From the NCBI GenBank assembly GCA_025201345.1, contig JAIXMG010000003.1, positions 1,364,001 to 1,428,000 on the forward strand: a DNA stretch of 64,000 nucleotides, read 5' to 3'. The notes under the pieces are model-generated. The model saw nothing but the letters and a program-made list of their open reading frames with translations, was not told the DNA's origin and ran no database searches. The position numbers and the translations under genes were made by a program. Origin of the DNA: Thamnidium elegans (Eukaryota > Mucoromycota > Mucoromycetes > Mucorales > Mucoraceae). This document shows positions 12,826 through 23,707 of the stretch, piece after piece (within the stretch, counting starts at the first letter, position 1; every line of letters starts with the position of its first letter).

Positions 12826-15076
12826 TAGAAATTTCAATAGGGTATGTTAAGATACACTTTTATTTTAACAAAAAAAAAATAGGATAAAAAGATAGGCACG
12901 TAAATGAAATACAAAAAAAAAACCTCTTTGGTTTATTGTGGATTGCCTTGTTCTGAGGGTTATATTTGGTGAAAAAAAACGCGTGCGGATTTTTTTAAAA
13001 GTAAACGTCACTCTGTGACTTTTTGTTACCTTCGATTTGAATTCCAGGCTAAAGCTTTTGCATTCTTAACTGTATCTTCTAATTTTTACCATCTGATACT
13101 TGCTAAAAAAAAAAGCTAGCGTTTTGAATAATATATCCATAAGTACTAAAAGTGGGGGCAATGTTTCCAAGCCATAGCGGCTACAACGTTTAAACTGGTT
13201 TAAATACGCGATTCCGTCAATTTCTCAGTACAACTAGCTTTGTACTTTATAATTTTTCGTTGTAAAAACTCTTTCTATTAAGTTTTTTTTTTCTAATCCT
13301 TTCTTTAATTGGTTGTTACTGTATACCTTTTATTGAAAGGTGGTCTACAATTACAGATAGCCATGACGACATATTACAGATGGTCATAGCGGCGCTGTTT
13401 CGATAATATTTTAAATATGGATCGCTACCAAATTTTCTAAACGTACCTACGTAATACTTAATAGATACTCAAGTAATAGCTAAGATTAACCCAGTTTTTT
13501 TTTCTGTTCTTATAATTTTTCAAAACTAAACTTCTTGGCTATATAATAATATCTGATTCAAGACTCAAAAAGTATTGTATGTGTGTGGTGATAAATAGCT
13601 TATACTCTACAACTCTACACACATCTCATAGTAGCCCTTGAGTAGCACATCACGACGCTACTAAATTTTATAGAAGGTTTTTTTGTTTATCTAATTACTT
13701 GTAAGAGGGACCCACTTTTCAATTTATCCTTCAGTTCGACACCCGATAAGGTTAAGGTAGAAAAAGGGTTCATTGTTCCATAGAATTTTTAATTTTTACC
13801 AATAGCGCGCAATTGTTCCAGCGTAAATTTTATTTAGTGATTCTTCTATAAATACCTTTTTAGGTTTAGCCAGGGGCTCATGACGTTCGTAGGAGTTCAT
13901 GGGGATATCTGTGAACTGCCACTATATTTTGATAAACTGAGAATAGTCGGGCTAAAATCAAAAGAGCAAACAAGATAATAGTAAATGATGCCGAAGAGGA
14001 ACGGTAAGAAGTATATAGGCTGTGAAAATTTAAAGCCGCCTGAGGTGTATCAAGAAACAACATTTACGTACAATTCCTGTTGCTTGCAACAGCGTTACTC
14101 TCACTTAATACACGAGAAAAGTGAAAAAAGTATTGATTTTTGTTTAATAGCAGTAAGGATTCAAAAATAAAAATAGAAGAAAGATACAAGAGAGATAAAC
14201 CAGCCGCAAAAGGATAACTAATCATTTTATTTGAAGTACTTTGTAAGACTGTTAGAGAAAAATAAGACACTCATTTCTAATGTTTAGGCGTTGTCTTAAC
14301 ATGGAAAAAAAAATTAGACCGTATCACTTCCCCATGACTTTACTTAATAGCTATTATATTTTATCAAAGGTTATTCTCACTTATTTGGAAAACAGTTTTT
14401 AAACACAGGATACTTTTTTTGAAAAAAAAAAGGAAATAGATATACACTATTCAAAGCATCAGACGATAATTAGAATGTATATCTTTCGGGTCTGATACTT
14501 CTTTCGTTTTGAAAAAAAGGATTACGATTAACAGTGATCGATTTACAAAACCCTGTGAAATGATACTATTTTAAATAAGCCTCGTTATGGCAGAGAAGGT
14601 GGTGTTTACATGTATAATTTATGCTGGTAATAATAATTTATTATCTAATATTACCAAATAAGATTATCTTGACCAAATTTTCATGCTCCCTCTACCCTTA
14701 ATGTAAGATCCGAGTTTCTTTCTGTACCATATGATTATTCACATTACTTTTACCCAATGTGTTCCGTACATGCTGACCTTTTTTTCCCTTATTAGTCCGG
14801 TCCGAACACAAGTGTATACTTCTCTAACAACCCTATATGATTGAAAGGCCGACTCGAAATGAAATTTTTTTTTTCAGTTTTTTTTTTTGTTTGACATAAA
14901 AAAAAAACGAGCCAACATAGAAAATACTTTTCCCTATTAAACTAAAAATTATAACAATATGTGTAAATGTTAAAAATAATAATAATAATAAAAAGCAAAA
15001 GTACAAGGAATGGGAGAATAATGTAATAACTTTTTCGTTTTGCTTTTAAATAGCTGGAAAAAAGAAGGTTCAAAAG
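12826..15076. other. Intergenic region between divergent NUP192 and eIF4B
   Basis: This 2.25-kb AT-rich region is shared upstream sequence. Near 13352-13394 there are two imperfect copies of an approximately 20-bp unit (ttacagatRgYcatRgcgRc), and a related ccatagcggc occurs near 13172. The first coding exon of the eIF4B gene may lie here but I could not place it. Short ORFs at 13878-14270 overlap on opposite strands and do not look coding. Confidence 0.5.
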
Positions 15077-16318
15077 ATGTCATTATCTGACTTTTTAGCT
15101 GATGATAGTAAGATCCGTAAAAAAAAATAAAAATATACTCCTATTTATTCATGTCTTATTTCTTTATTAGCTACTGGTGGTTCATGGGCTGATGATGTTG
15201 CTGATCTCCCTTCTGCCCGTAAGTTTAACTTTGAATTCTATTTCGACCTTAAAAGAGGGAAAAAAAATTTTTTTTTTGTATATATACTAATTGGCTTTTT
15301 TTTTTTTACCCCAACCTTTTTTTTTGTATACTTTTATCATTACTTTTTTTTAAAAAAACTGTTTTAGCTGCTGGTAAGATATTTTTTTTTTAAAAAGAGA
15401 GAGAGAAAAAGAGAGAGAGAGCGTGGAAGGAAAATGAATAAATATAAATAAACTAAAATAAAAAAATGGGATATTAGCTAAGGAAGATAGATCCGATGCT
15501 TATGCTTCTCGTGGATTCGGTGGAGGTGACCGTTACGGTGGTGGTGACCGTCGCGAAGGTGGTTTCGAGCGTCGCGAAGGTGGTTTCGGTGGAGACCGTC
15601 GTGAAGGTGGTTTCGAACGTGAGCGTTCTTTCGCTCCCCGTGCTCCTGTTGAGCTTCCTACTCAACCTCCTTACACTGCTCACATTGCCAACTTATCTTT
15701 CGATTCTTCTGAAGATGATTTGACTGATTTATTCGCTGGTTTGAGCGTCTCCAAGATGCGTCTTATGCGTGATCGTGAGACTGATAGATCCAAGGGTTTC
15801 GGTTATATTGAATTTGACGATTTGGAATCTCTCAAGCGTGCTTTGGAATTGAACGGTGAAAATGTTCAAGGTCGCAGCATCCGTGTTAACATTGCTGAAC
15901 CTCCTCGTGGTGGTGACGAACGTACTCGCCAACCTGATCGTACTGATGTCGATACATGGCGTCGTACCGGTCCCCTTGAATTACCTGAACAACCTCGTCG
16001 TACTTTCGGTGGTCGTGGCGGTGATACATCTTGGGGTGGTCGTAGCGGTGGTGATAGCTTCGGTAGTCGTGGTACGTAACTTTTTTTTTTATCGGAAATA
16101 ATTTAAATTTTTTAAATTGTGTTTTTTTTTTAGATCGTACCGAACGTCCTTCTGAACGTCCTCGTCTTAACTTGAAGCCTCGTACCGTTGAAGCTCCTGT
16201 TGCTGCTCCTGTCAGAAGCACAGCTAACAAGCCCGATCCTTTCGGTGGTGCCAGACCTGTTGACACTGACAAAGTTTTGAACAAGGTTGAAAAGAAGCTT
16301 GATGAGCCTACCCAATAG
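15077..16318 (+). CDS. TIF3: Translation initiation factor eIF4B (Tif3-like), RRM protein
   Basis: Exons 15077-15107, 15171-15218, 15368-15373 (6-nt microexon), 15478-16071 and 16134-16318 give 287 aa from the ATG used here. Order of parts: SLSDFLADD and GGSWADD N-terminal motifs shared with eIF4B; a Gly/Arg repeat with RREGGF units; one RRM with RNP2 AHIANL and RNP1 SKGFGYIEF; an RG-rich stretch; and the conserved PRLNLKPR and FGGARPVD signatures near the C-terminus. eIF4B stimulates the eIF4A helicase and 40S recruitment in the cytoplasm. The true start is probably upstream: an acceptor at 15051-15052 precedes in-frame GKKKVQK, so the protein may start M-A-G-K-K-K from an unplaced first exon. 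Without the microexon the frame is unchanged (285 aa). Intron 3 carries a GA microsatellite near 15398-15421. Confidence 0.87.
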
Positions 16319-18326
16319 TTGGTCAAATAATTTTTAATAACTTTTACTTGCGAAAAAAAAATTTTAAAAAATAAATAAAATAAAAGGGATACGATCCTAT
16401 GTTTAGATTCATTTAGCGGCATCTAAAATAACGTTTATCCCCATCATTTAGTACAAGATATAAACGTTTTGGAAGTTTTTACTTTTTGTACATGTATTGA
16501 ATGGGCACGTTTTTTTTTTCTAATCGCTCGGGGATAGAATATTTCATACTACAACAAAAACAGTGATAATATCTTGTAACTATCCTGGGTTTCAAAATTA
16601 GACAATAAATGATGTATTTTACTATCTAACAAACCCTGTAAAATACATAGGTAGACTATATAACAAGCAGCACACACTGTAGATACTTGCTCTACCGAGG
16701 CATCCTCTATGCAAGAAAGAGGAAGAGAACTGAAGGAATAGTCTATAGGTACAATGTAATTAAAGCGCTTGGTTTCAGTAACCTGGTTCCTGATATATGC
16801 GGATATCAAAAAAGACAAGATTTGATATAATAATTTCTCTTTTTAAAAAAAATAAATACGATACAAGTACTGATTAGGACCTTGTTACGAAAGATATGAT
16901 ACTTTGATTAAAAAAAAATTAAAGCGTGCATGATTTCTCCATGTATGTTTCAAACAAAGTACAAAGATGCTGGCACTATTATTTAAGCAATCTAAGAACA
17001 TGGTTCCTAAAGTTCATTCCTATGTCTTTAAGATAACATTTTTGGGGGGAGGGGGCAAACTTTTTTTTTAACAAAAAGAAAGCGTATCTTAATTGCATAT
17101 ACGTATGTAGAAGAAGTAAATATCGTTTATTCAGACTAGTATACAGTAACTTTTTAGCTTATAATGATATACATCTGGCCGCAGTCTTCTGATATAATAC
17201 ACCATTTGACAATGTGTCTTTTTGCACCTGTTGTGTACAATAATTAAACCTCAGAGTTTCTTTGGGATGGTCTCATCAGTTATAATTATTGTAATGGCAA
17301 AAACGATAAAATCGGAAATCAAAAAAGATCTTTGCTCCATTTTGCTTATTTGATTTAATAAATAATTTGCTTTCCGATGGAAAGGCACTAGCTGCAATGA
17401 TTAAGATTAAGCTAAAAATGGAGGTACACTTCTTTAATCGGTATTTAAAAATATTAAAGAATACGGAGATGACGCTTTAGAGGTTTTGACTTAAAACTCG
17501 GGAACATTATCATTATTAAATATTATCTATCAATAATTTAATGATGATTACAAGACAAAACAAGAATTCTAAAGAAACTAAAAGATAAAGAAAAAGCAGT
17601 TAGTCAGTTGTCCTGCATTTTTAATCCCTCAGATCTCACATTTAAAAAAAAAAACTTTATTTTTTAAAACAATCAAGAGATTTTCTGCTTATAATATATT
17701 CATATTTTTCGTAAGCATGTGAGAAATAGCTCACTGACAAATTTTCTGCAAAACATTCTCTAGATTGTGTGCCGCACTAAAAATGCACGGCGTTGAAATT
17801 TCAGGACCGACATTTTTATTGCACTGATATAGTAAACGAGATAAGACATCTCTTTTCTATAATGATGTCAAGAGGAGTTTTTTCCGCTGTCTATGTTCTT
17901 TACGTTTAAATCGCCGATAACCAAATAAACGTCATAACCCCGTTTAAAGTAAGACCTCGATCAATTTTGGGATTATGTTTTGATGGGCTGGTAACATTGA
18001 ATGTTTGTAATAGTAGAATTACTCTATATTAAGTAAATAAATGATAACTGTACAATGTTATTTAGATAGATAATAATTATTTCACTCATCATTTAGTATC
18101 TAAACATGACTCCATTTCACTGTGATAAATCATATTTTTAAAGTTTCAGATTAATCAATGTAAGCCACTAGAATAGTATTAGCGAACTTTGCTCTTTTTA
18201 ACTTCCCCGCAAGGTCTTTACCGGGAAGTCAAAAAATTTAAAGTAAAAAAAGTATAAATACAGATAACTTTTTCATTCCGAATTATTTTTTTATTATAAT
18301 CAATTAATACATTACATTTAACAAAT
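16319..18326. other. Intergenic region upstream of GPD1
   Basis: About 2 kb of AT-rich sequence. It holds a G-rich run at 17043-17055 and scattered short ORFs with no conserved look. The last 100 bp form the GPD1 promoter. I see nothing else to annotate. Confidence 0.5.
18253..18259 (+). promoter_or_regulatory. TATA box of GPD1
   Basis: The element tataaat lies about 70 bp upstream of the GPD1 start codon, followed by an AT-rich leader. This is a plausible strong core promoter for a highly expressed gene. Confidence 0.6.
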
Positions 18327-19361
18327 ATGCCTGCTCTCGAAAAAGTTACAATCATCGGCTCCGGTAACTGGGGTTCCGCTATTGCCAAGATCATTGGTAG
18401 CAACACTGCTCGTCACAGCGAACAATTCGAATCTACTGTTCGTCAATGGGTCTTTGAAGAACAAGTTGACGGTCAAAACTTGACTGATATTATCAACACT
18501 CAACATGAAAACGTCAAGTACTTAAAGGGCGTTGCTCTTCCTCATAACGTTGTCGCTATTCCCGATGTTATCAAGGCTTGTGAAGGTGCTTCTTTAGTTG
18601 TCTTTGTTGTTCCTCATCAATTCATCCACGGTATCTGTGAAAAGATGAAGGGTCATTTAGCTCCCAACGCTCGTGCCATCTCTTTAATTAAGGGTCTTGA
18701 AATCACTTCTGAAGGTACTCGTTTGTTCTCCGAAGAAATCTCTCGTATTCTCGATATCCCCTGTGCTGCTCTTAGTGGTGCCAACATTGCCAACGAAGTT
18801 GCTTTGGAAAAATTCTGTGAATCTACCATCGGTTGTCAATCTATGGAAGATGGTTTAGTCTTCAAGAACTTGTTTGATACTCCTTATTTCCGTATCGCTG
18901 TCATTGAAGATCACGTTGGTGTTCAACTTTGTGGTGCTCTCAAGAACGTTGTTGCTGTCGGAGCTGGTTTCTCTGATGGTCTCGGTTATGGTAGTAACAC
19001 TAAGGCTGCTATCATCCGTTTAGGTTTGATGGAAATGAGAAAGTTTGGTCAAACTTTCTTTGGTGACTCTGTAAAGACTGAAACCTTCTTCGAATCTTGC
19101 GGTGCTGCTGATTTGATCACTACCTGTAACGGTGGACGTAACCGTAAGGTCGCCGAAGCTTTTGTTCTTACTGGTAAACCTATTGCTCAATTGGAAACTG
19201 AATTATTAAATGGTCAAAAGCTCCAAGGTACCTTAACTGCTCAAGAAGTCAATGAATTCTTGGTTGCTAGAAAAATGACCCAGGAATTCCCTCTCTTCAA
19301 CACTGTCTATCGTATTGTCTATGAAGGTGTCTCTCCTGAAATGATCACTGTTGACATCTAA
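18327..19361 (+). CDS. GPD1: NAD-dependent glycerol-3-phosphate dehydrogenase
   Basis: A single intronless ORF of 344 aa. The enzyme reduces dihydroxyacetone phosphate to sn-glycerol 3-phosphate with NADH, feeding glycerol (osmolyte) and lipid synthesis and balancing redox in the cytosol. The Rossmann motif GSGNWGSAIAKI is at residues 8-19. VVFVVPHQF, ISLIKGLE and ALSGANIANEVA follow in the expected order. The catalytic-lysine segment is CGALKNVVAVGAGFSDGLG and the substrate arginine segment is GGRNRKVAEAF. Length matches the short cytosolic form; it lacks the N-terminal extension (peroxisomal PTS2-type) of yeast Gpd1. Codon choice is strongly biased (GGT, GCT, AAG), which together with the missing introns suggests high expression. 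Confidence 0.96.
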   Translation: MPALEKVTIIGSGNWGSAIAKIIGSNTARHSEQFESTVRQWVFEEQVDGQNLTDIINTQHENVKYLKGVALPHNVVAIPDVIKACEGASLVVFVVPHQFIHGICEKMKGHLAPNARAISLIKGLEITSEGTRLFSEEISRILDIPCAALSGANIANEVALEKFCESTIGCQSMEDGLVFKNLFDTPYFRIAVIEDHVGVQLCGALKNVVAVGAGFSDGLGYGSNTKAAIIRLGLMEMRKFGQTFFGDSVKTETFFESCGAADLITTCNGGRNRKVAEAFVLTGKPIAQLETELLNGQKLQGTLTAQEVNEFLVARKMTQEFPLFNTVYRIVYEGVSPEMITVDI

Positions 19362-19584
19362 ATTATTATTATTTTATTTATTCTTAACATTCAATCCGAT
19401 ACCACATTTACTGTAAATAATCATCCACACCCACAGCTTTCTATCCTTTCCATAGTTTTAGACTTTTTCTTTTTTTAAAAAAATAAAATAAAATAAATAA
19501 ATTATAAAATAAAAATCATATATAAAAAAAAATAAGCCTGCCTTTCAATTATGTCTTTTTTTTCTTCTCTTTTTTTAACTTATT

Positions 19585-21021
19585 ATGAGTAAAATAAATT
19601 TCTCTACAGATTTGATCGATGCTAAATCTAGATTTATCTATCAAAATTCAGAAAATGCTCCAACACATATTTATAGACATAACCTTGACCAATTTGAGCT
19701 TAGAGAAATCAAACAAGAATGTACAACCGTAATTTGCGAATTGAGTATTCAAGATATAAAAGATAAAGACAGCATAAAAAACGTAATAATTAAATATAAA
19801 CAACATATGCAGGACCCCTTTTTATTCAAGATTTTTTTTATAATTATCATTAGGTTCAATTTCAGTACGCGCATTATCTATATGACGGTGCTAAACTTTT
19901 ATTCCTCATTGTCACTGAAACAACAGATGGTCTAGAGTCATTTCTATACTTGTTCGACCCTTTAGACATCAAAACGACTTTAAAACGTTTTGTATTAACT
20001 AAAAAGTTAAAAGGTCACGTATCGAATATATTTATTTCAAAACCTCTTAAAGTAAGTAAACTCTTTTTTATATATTCTATTTTACTAAACTTTTTTTTTT
20101 TAAAAAAAAAAAGAATAAAGATAAAGATGATTACTACATCTTGACAATTGGAACATTAGATTCTGCAATATACGTCATTCGGTTAACTTTTGCAGATATT
20201 TTACAAGAAAAAGATAGCCAAACTCTAGCTTGTACCTTGATAAGAACTGACGCGCGTAATGCTATCACACAAGAAATAGTCGTTCTTAACCAGCGGTCAA
20301 AATCCCCTGCCAATGTTTTACTTTTATGCGGTGGAACGAATGGTGTTCTTGATTTTTTCTTAATTAAAGGAGATTCGAATGTAGAGAATGAACCTATACT
20401 TGAATATCAACGGCATGATCTTATTAAACTTCCTTCTAAGTGTAAGACTCTTTTTTTTCTGTTTGAGTTTGTTTATTCCCGATATTGTTATTTACTGTTT
20501 TTTTTTTAGTGCCAATTGTATCACTTCAGTGGTTGACAAACCTTAATGAAAAACAAATAGTACTAGGCGTAGGTCAAGAACTTTTTAAACCAATGCGGAT
20601 TAGGTAAACAAATATATGCGAGTACCTACGTTTTTTTTTGACACCATTTTTATTTTGTAGTCGCTTAATTGAACCTTCCATGACTATTTTAAAATTGAAC
20701 ATTAAAGACTTGATTTGTAAAGATAGTGTAACCGTTAAATTCCCTTCAGGGACACATCTCAATTCTTTACAAGCTAAACACAATTATAAACTATCAACCT
20801 GTTATTTTGACGCAACCGAAACAAGAATTACAACTATCGAATTAACAACAGATAAAATAGGTGATAAAACCAATACCTTTTTAACTTTGGCAGACATTAA
20901 AGATTTACAGCAAGTGTATATTCCAGACCAAAACAATTGTTGGGTATTAGACAAATATGGTTATATTAAATTAACTAAAACAATCGCTCATAAATCTTGT
21001 AAAAGACGACATTCACCATAA
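19585..21021 (+). CDS. Unrecognised 388-aa protein, possibly beta-propeller-like
   Basis: Exons 19585-19782, 19866-20051, 20114-20441, 20510-20603 and 20661-21021 give 388 aa in a consistent frame. I do not recognise the family. There is no signal peptide or membrane helix. The centre alternates short beta-strand-like pieces (AKLLFLIVTE, YYILTIGTLDSAIYVIRL, NVLLLCGGTNGVLDFFLI), which would fit WD40-like blades, and the C-terminus ends in KSCKRRHSP. The third intron ends in a perfect C-T11-A11-G palindrome (20090-20113) whose last G completes the 3' splice site. The gene is convergent with DUG3 with only 20 bp between stop codons. Codon use is AT-rich and unbiased, so expression is probably low. 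A nuclear complex subunit is one possibility; nothing in the sequence proves it. Confidence 0.75.
20090..20113. repeat. Perfect C-T11-A11-G palindrome
   Basis: This 24-nt perfect palindrome forms the 3' end of an intron in the 388-aa gene. It is one of at least eight similar elements, for example at 1382-1410, 25017-25040, 33965-33987, 35891-35913, 36231-36254, 36615-36637 and 41250-41271. Confidence 0.9.
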
Positions 21022-21041
21022 ATAAATATTTTTTATTATTA

Positions 21042-22386
21042 TTATCCAACTAAAATGGGCGAATCTTGTTGCATTTGCTCTTCAGCTTGGGCTTTAAACA
21101 ATTGAGCCTTTGGCTCTGGTATGATGGCAACATCTTCATCTCCGATTTTTATTTCCATTCCTCTTTCAGGTGTATAAAATTTATCCTTGATAGGTTGTAA
21201 CAACACATTTAATTTAGGTGTGACCACAAGAATATTGTTTGTAGGAATTGTAAGCCAATCTGCCTTTTCAAACGTTAAAGGTTCTAAATTTGTACGTTAG
21301 AAACATATATACAATTACAATACCCTCTTTTTTACACTTTACCACTAGCAACTACTACAATATCTTCTCTTCTATCAGCTTTTACCATACGATAATGTCC
21401 AGGACGATAGCATTCAAATCTGGTACCGGATGAAAAATATAATGATGCAGCTTCTTCAGTTTTACTGCTTGTATAACGAATACAAACAACTGTTTCGCCA
21501 TCTGTCACTGCGAAATTTAAAAGTGATGGTTCAGTAATATCGTATTCCTCTGCCCAAGCATTTAATTGTGCAATTGTCTTTAACATGGCTTCTTTCAATT
21601 CTTGATGTTCGAATGAATTAGCGTTGGGATTTGAAAGCTATTTTTATTTTATATATCTTGTTAGTTACCGGTATAATTAACACTTTTAAACTACTACACT
21701 CTAAATTACTTACAAAACTTAAAAACAATGCGAACGCCCATTCAGAATCAGTATTTCCTTGTACGAATAAAAACAATTCTTCCGATAAAGAGTTTTGTAA
21801 TTTACGTTTAATCTTTTCAAACTCTGCAATACCGCCATTATGCATCCACATGAGACGACCATAACTATAAAAAAATGAAACTGTTTAACAACAATAAACA
21901 CAAAAACGAATCATGTTACAATACTTTACGACCAAGGATGACAATTGGTTTCAGATACTGAGCCAGATGTACTAGCACGTACATGAGCAAATACTAGTGG
22001 GCTTCGAATCTTTTCTGCAAGTCGAACTAAATTGATATTATTCCAAGCAGGTGTAACGGAAGTAAAGATACATGGTGTAATAGGCTCTTGTTCTTGTGAT
22101 TCATTATCGTACCAGCCAACTCCAAAACCATCGCCTTTAAAACAATGTTAATTACCCTCCTTCTTTTTTTTTTTTATAATGCGTATATATTTACCATTCA
22201 AAGGACGTCGAGTATCAAGTCGCAATCTAGAATCAAAAGACTGATTGACAATAGAATGTTTTGGTCTGGTAATCAACTACAAAAAGAAATAACTTTAATA
22301 TACATATGCTAACTAATATAATTGTATCTATTTACATGTGCCAGTAAAATAGGTTGTTTTCCTTTATATAATAAAAATCTACACAT
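21042..22386 (-). CDS. DUG3: Dug3-type class II glutamine amidotransferase (glutathione degradation)
   Basis: Six exons on the minus strand: 22386-22336, 22276-22195, 22134-21930, 21864-21714, 21637-21343 and 21283-21042, giving 341 aa. It starts MCRFLLYKGKQPILLAHLIT, so Met removal exposes the catalytic N-terminal Cys of Ntn-type glutamine amidotransferases. Further family motifs are NGDGFGVGWY, FAHVRASTSGSVSETNCHPW, LMWMHNGGI and GNTDSEWAFALFLS, then ASEPLT and a C-terminal tail. In yeast Dug3 works with Dug2 in the cytosolic Dug1/2/3 pathway that cleaves the gamma-glutamyl bond of glutathione. The last exon fills in the expected C-terminal region and ends at a TAA 20 bp from the stop of the convergent gene, so their 3' UTRs must overlap. 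Confidence 0.92.
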
Positions 22387-23223
22387 GCTTTAAGAAAAAT
22401 AAAAACTAACTAAAAAGATAGTGAATCATATCCCCTCAGACATTTTTCTTTTTTAGATCAAGATAGCTCGACATGATTGGTTAAATTAACGATGCTGTCA
22501 TTTCGAGCGTCGTTTGTTCAATGTTGACATTCGATCTACGACTTCAAATCAGAAATGGTTTCAGCGTTTCCATAGTTTCAGCGTTTCCATGGTTAAGCAT
22601 TGGCAAAAAATATAAGAAAAAAAAAAATTTAAAAAGAACGCTTACAGAGAACTCTAAACCCGTGTGAGGGGGTTTTTTTTTCTGTATCTTTTTATAATGT
22701 ATACGAAAGCACGGTTGTCAATAATAAACTTTAATTACAAGAATAAACTTTTACATGTTTTGAAATGGGACAGAAAACAACCCGCGCGAAAAGGTTACCC
22801 TCATTTATCCTTTTTTTTAAAAATAAATAAATAAGAAATCACTTTTATTTCCCTCTCTTTATATATGTTCGTCTTTTAAGTGGCCTTATATCTTATATTC
22901 TTTTATTACTCTGCTTTTTTTAGCGTTTTTATTTTCTTTATGTTCATACAATAGGATATGGTTCAAAGCAACCGCCGTGCATAAGGAAACTTCTTGTTCA
23001 AATGCGATCCACCTGACTATGGTATCATATACTTGTCATATCAAACACCAGACCAAACAGCCAAATTGCTCTCTTAGGTGGAACTAATGTCAAAACCTTC
23101 CTAACAAAGTACAATTACCCCTTGTTTAATTCGTACACTTCATCTGCTCCTTTTTTGTTTTGATAAAGTAATGTTTCTTCGTATTATTATAATTGATTGA
23201 TCTAATAATTTTTTTTTAGGTTG
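22387..23223. other. Upstream region of DUG3
   Basis: This contains a 16-bp direct repeat (gtttcagcgtttccat) in two adjacent copies at about 22559-22592. An open but unconserved stretch at about 22958-23078 may be a further part of the remnant at 23224-23707. No other gene is supportable. Confidence 0.45.
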
Positions 23224-23707
23224 ATGGCACCAGAACCTTATAAAAATTATACTAAGATTTATATACTTAAAGTCCAAAGAATGAAAAAGAAAGAATCCTT
23301 AAAAGGACCAGTGTCCATATGTAGGTTGAATAAACTTAGATGAAGTATGAAGATTTTTTTTATTTTATTTTTTTAGTTTATACTTAAAAGAACATCTTCA
23401 GTATGGTGGTAAATGGAAACGGGATATCCATGGTAAATACACACCAGTCTGTATTACCAACGAGAATAACACTTCTCAAACGCGTGTGTACTGCTGTAAC
23501 AAGCTTAACCATCCGATTCAAGGCAAAAAAATTAAAGGATATCTCCGAGTCCAAAGTAAAGGATCCTTTAGATGTATTAATCTAAGGTCTGTTTCTGTCA
23601 GCATTAGCAATAGGCTTACCAGGAATAGCGCAACTTCTTTTTCAAAAAACATTCCCTACAAGTGGCAGATGTTCCTTGCAGTTCCAAATAACATACTATT
23701 CAAGTAG
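23224..23707 (+). pseudogene. Truncated, frameshifted mobile-element-like gene with a Cys ribbon
   Basis: A spliceable frame (23224-23324 joined to 23377-23707, 143 codons) starts at an ATG and includes YLKEHLQYGGKWKRDIHGK, YTPVCI, RVYCCNKLNHPIQG and KGSFRCIN. After FRCIN the annotated frame becomes Ser-rich nonsense. From 23589 a neighbouring frame reads LFLSALAIGLPGIAQLLFQK, ending with FPTSGRC. The natural product therefore ran from FRCIN into LSALAIG, and a small indel near 23580-23588 has broken it. The C-x-x-K-L-x-H-P ... F-x-C pattern looks like half of a zinc ribbon. I recall this C-terminal arrangement from a protein family repeated in Mucorales genomes, but I cannot name it safely. 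The N-terminal part is missing. Confidence 0.55.

Noticed and set aside
15886..16422. 178-codon minus-strand ORF opposite eIF4B
   Set aside because: It is an antisense shadow of biased codons and RG repeats, and also crosses the eIF4B intron.
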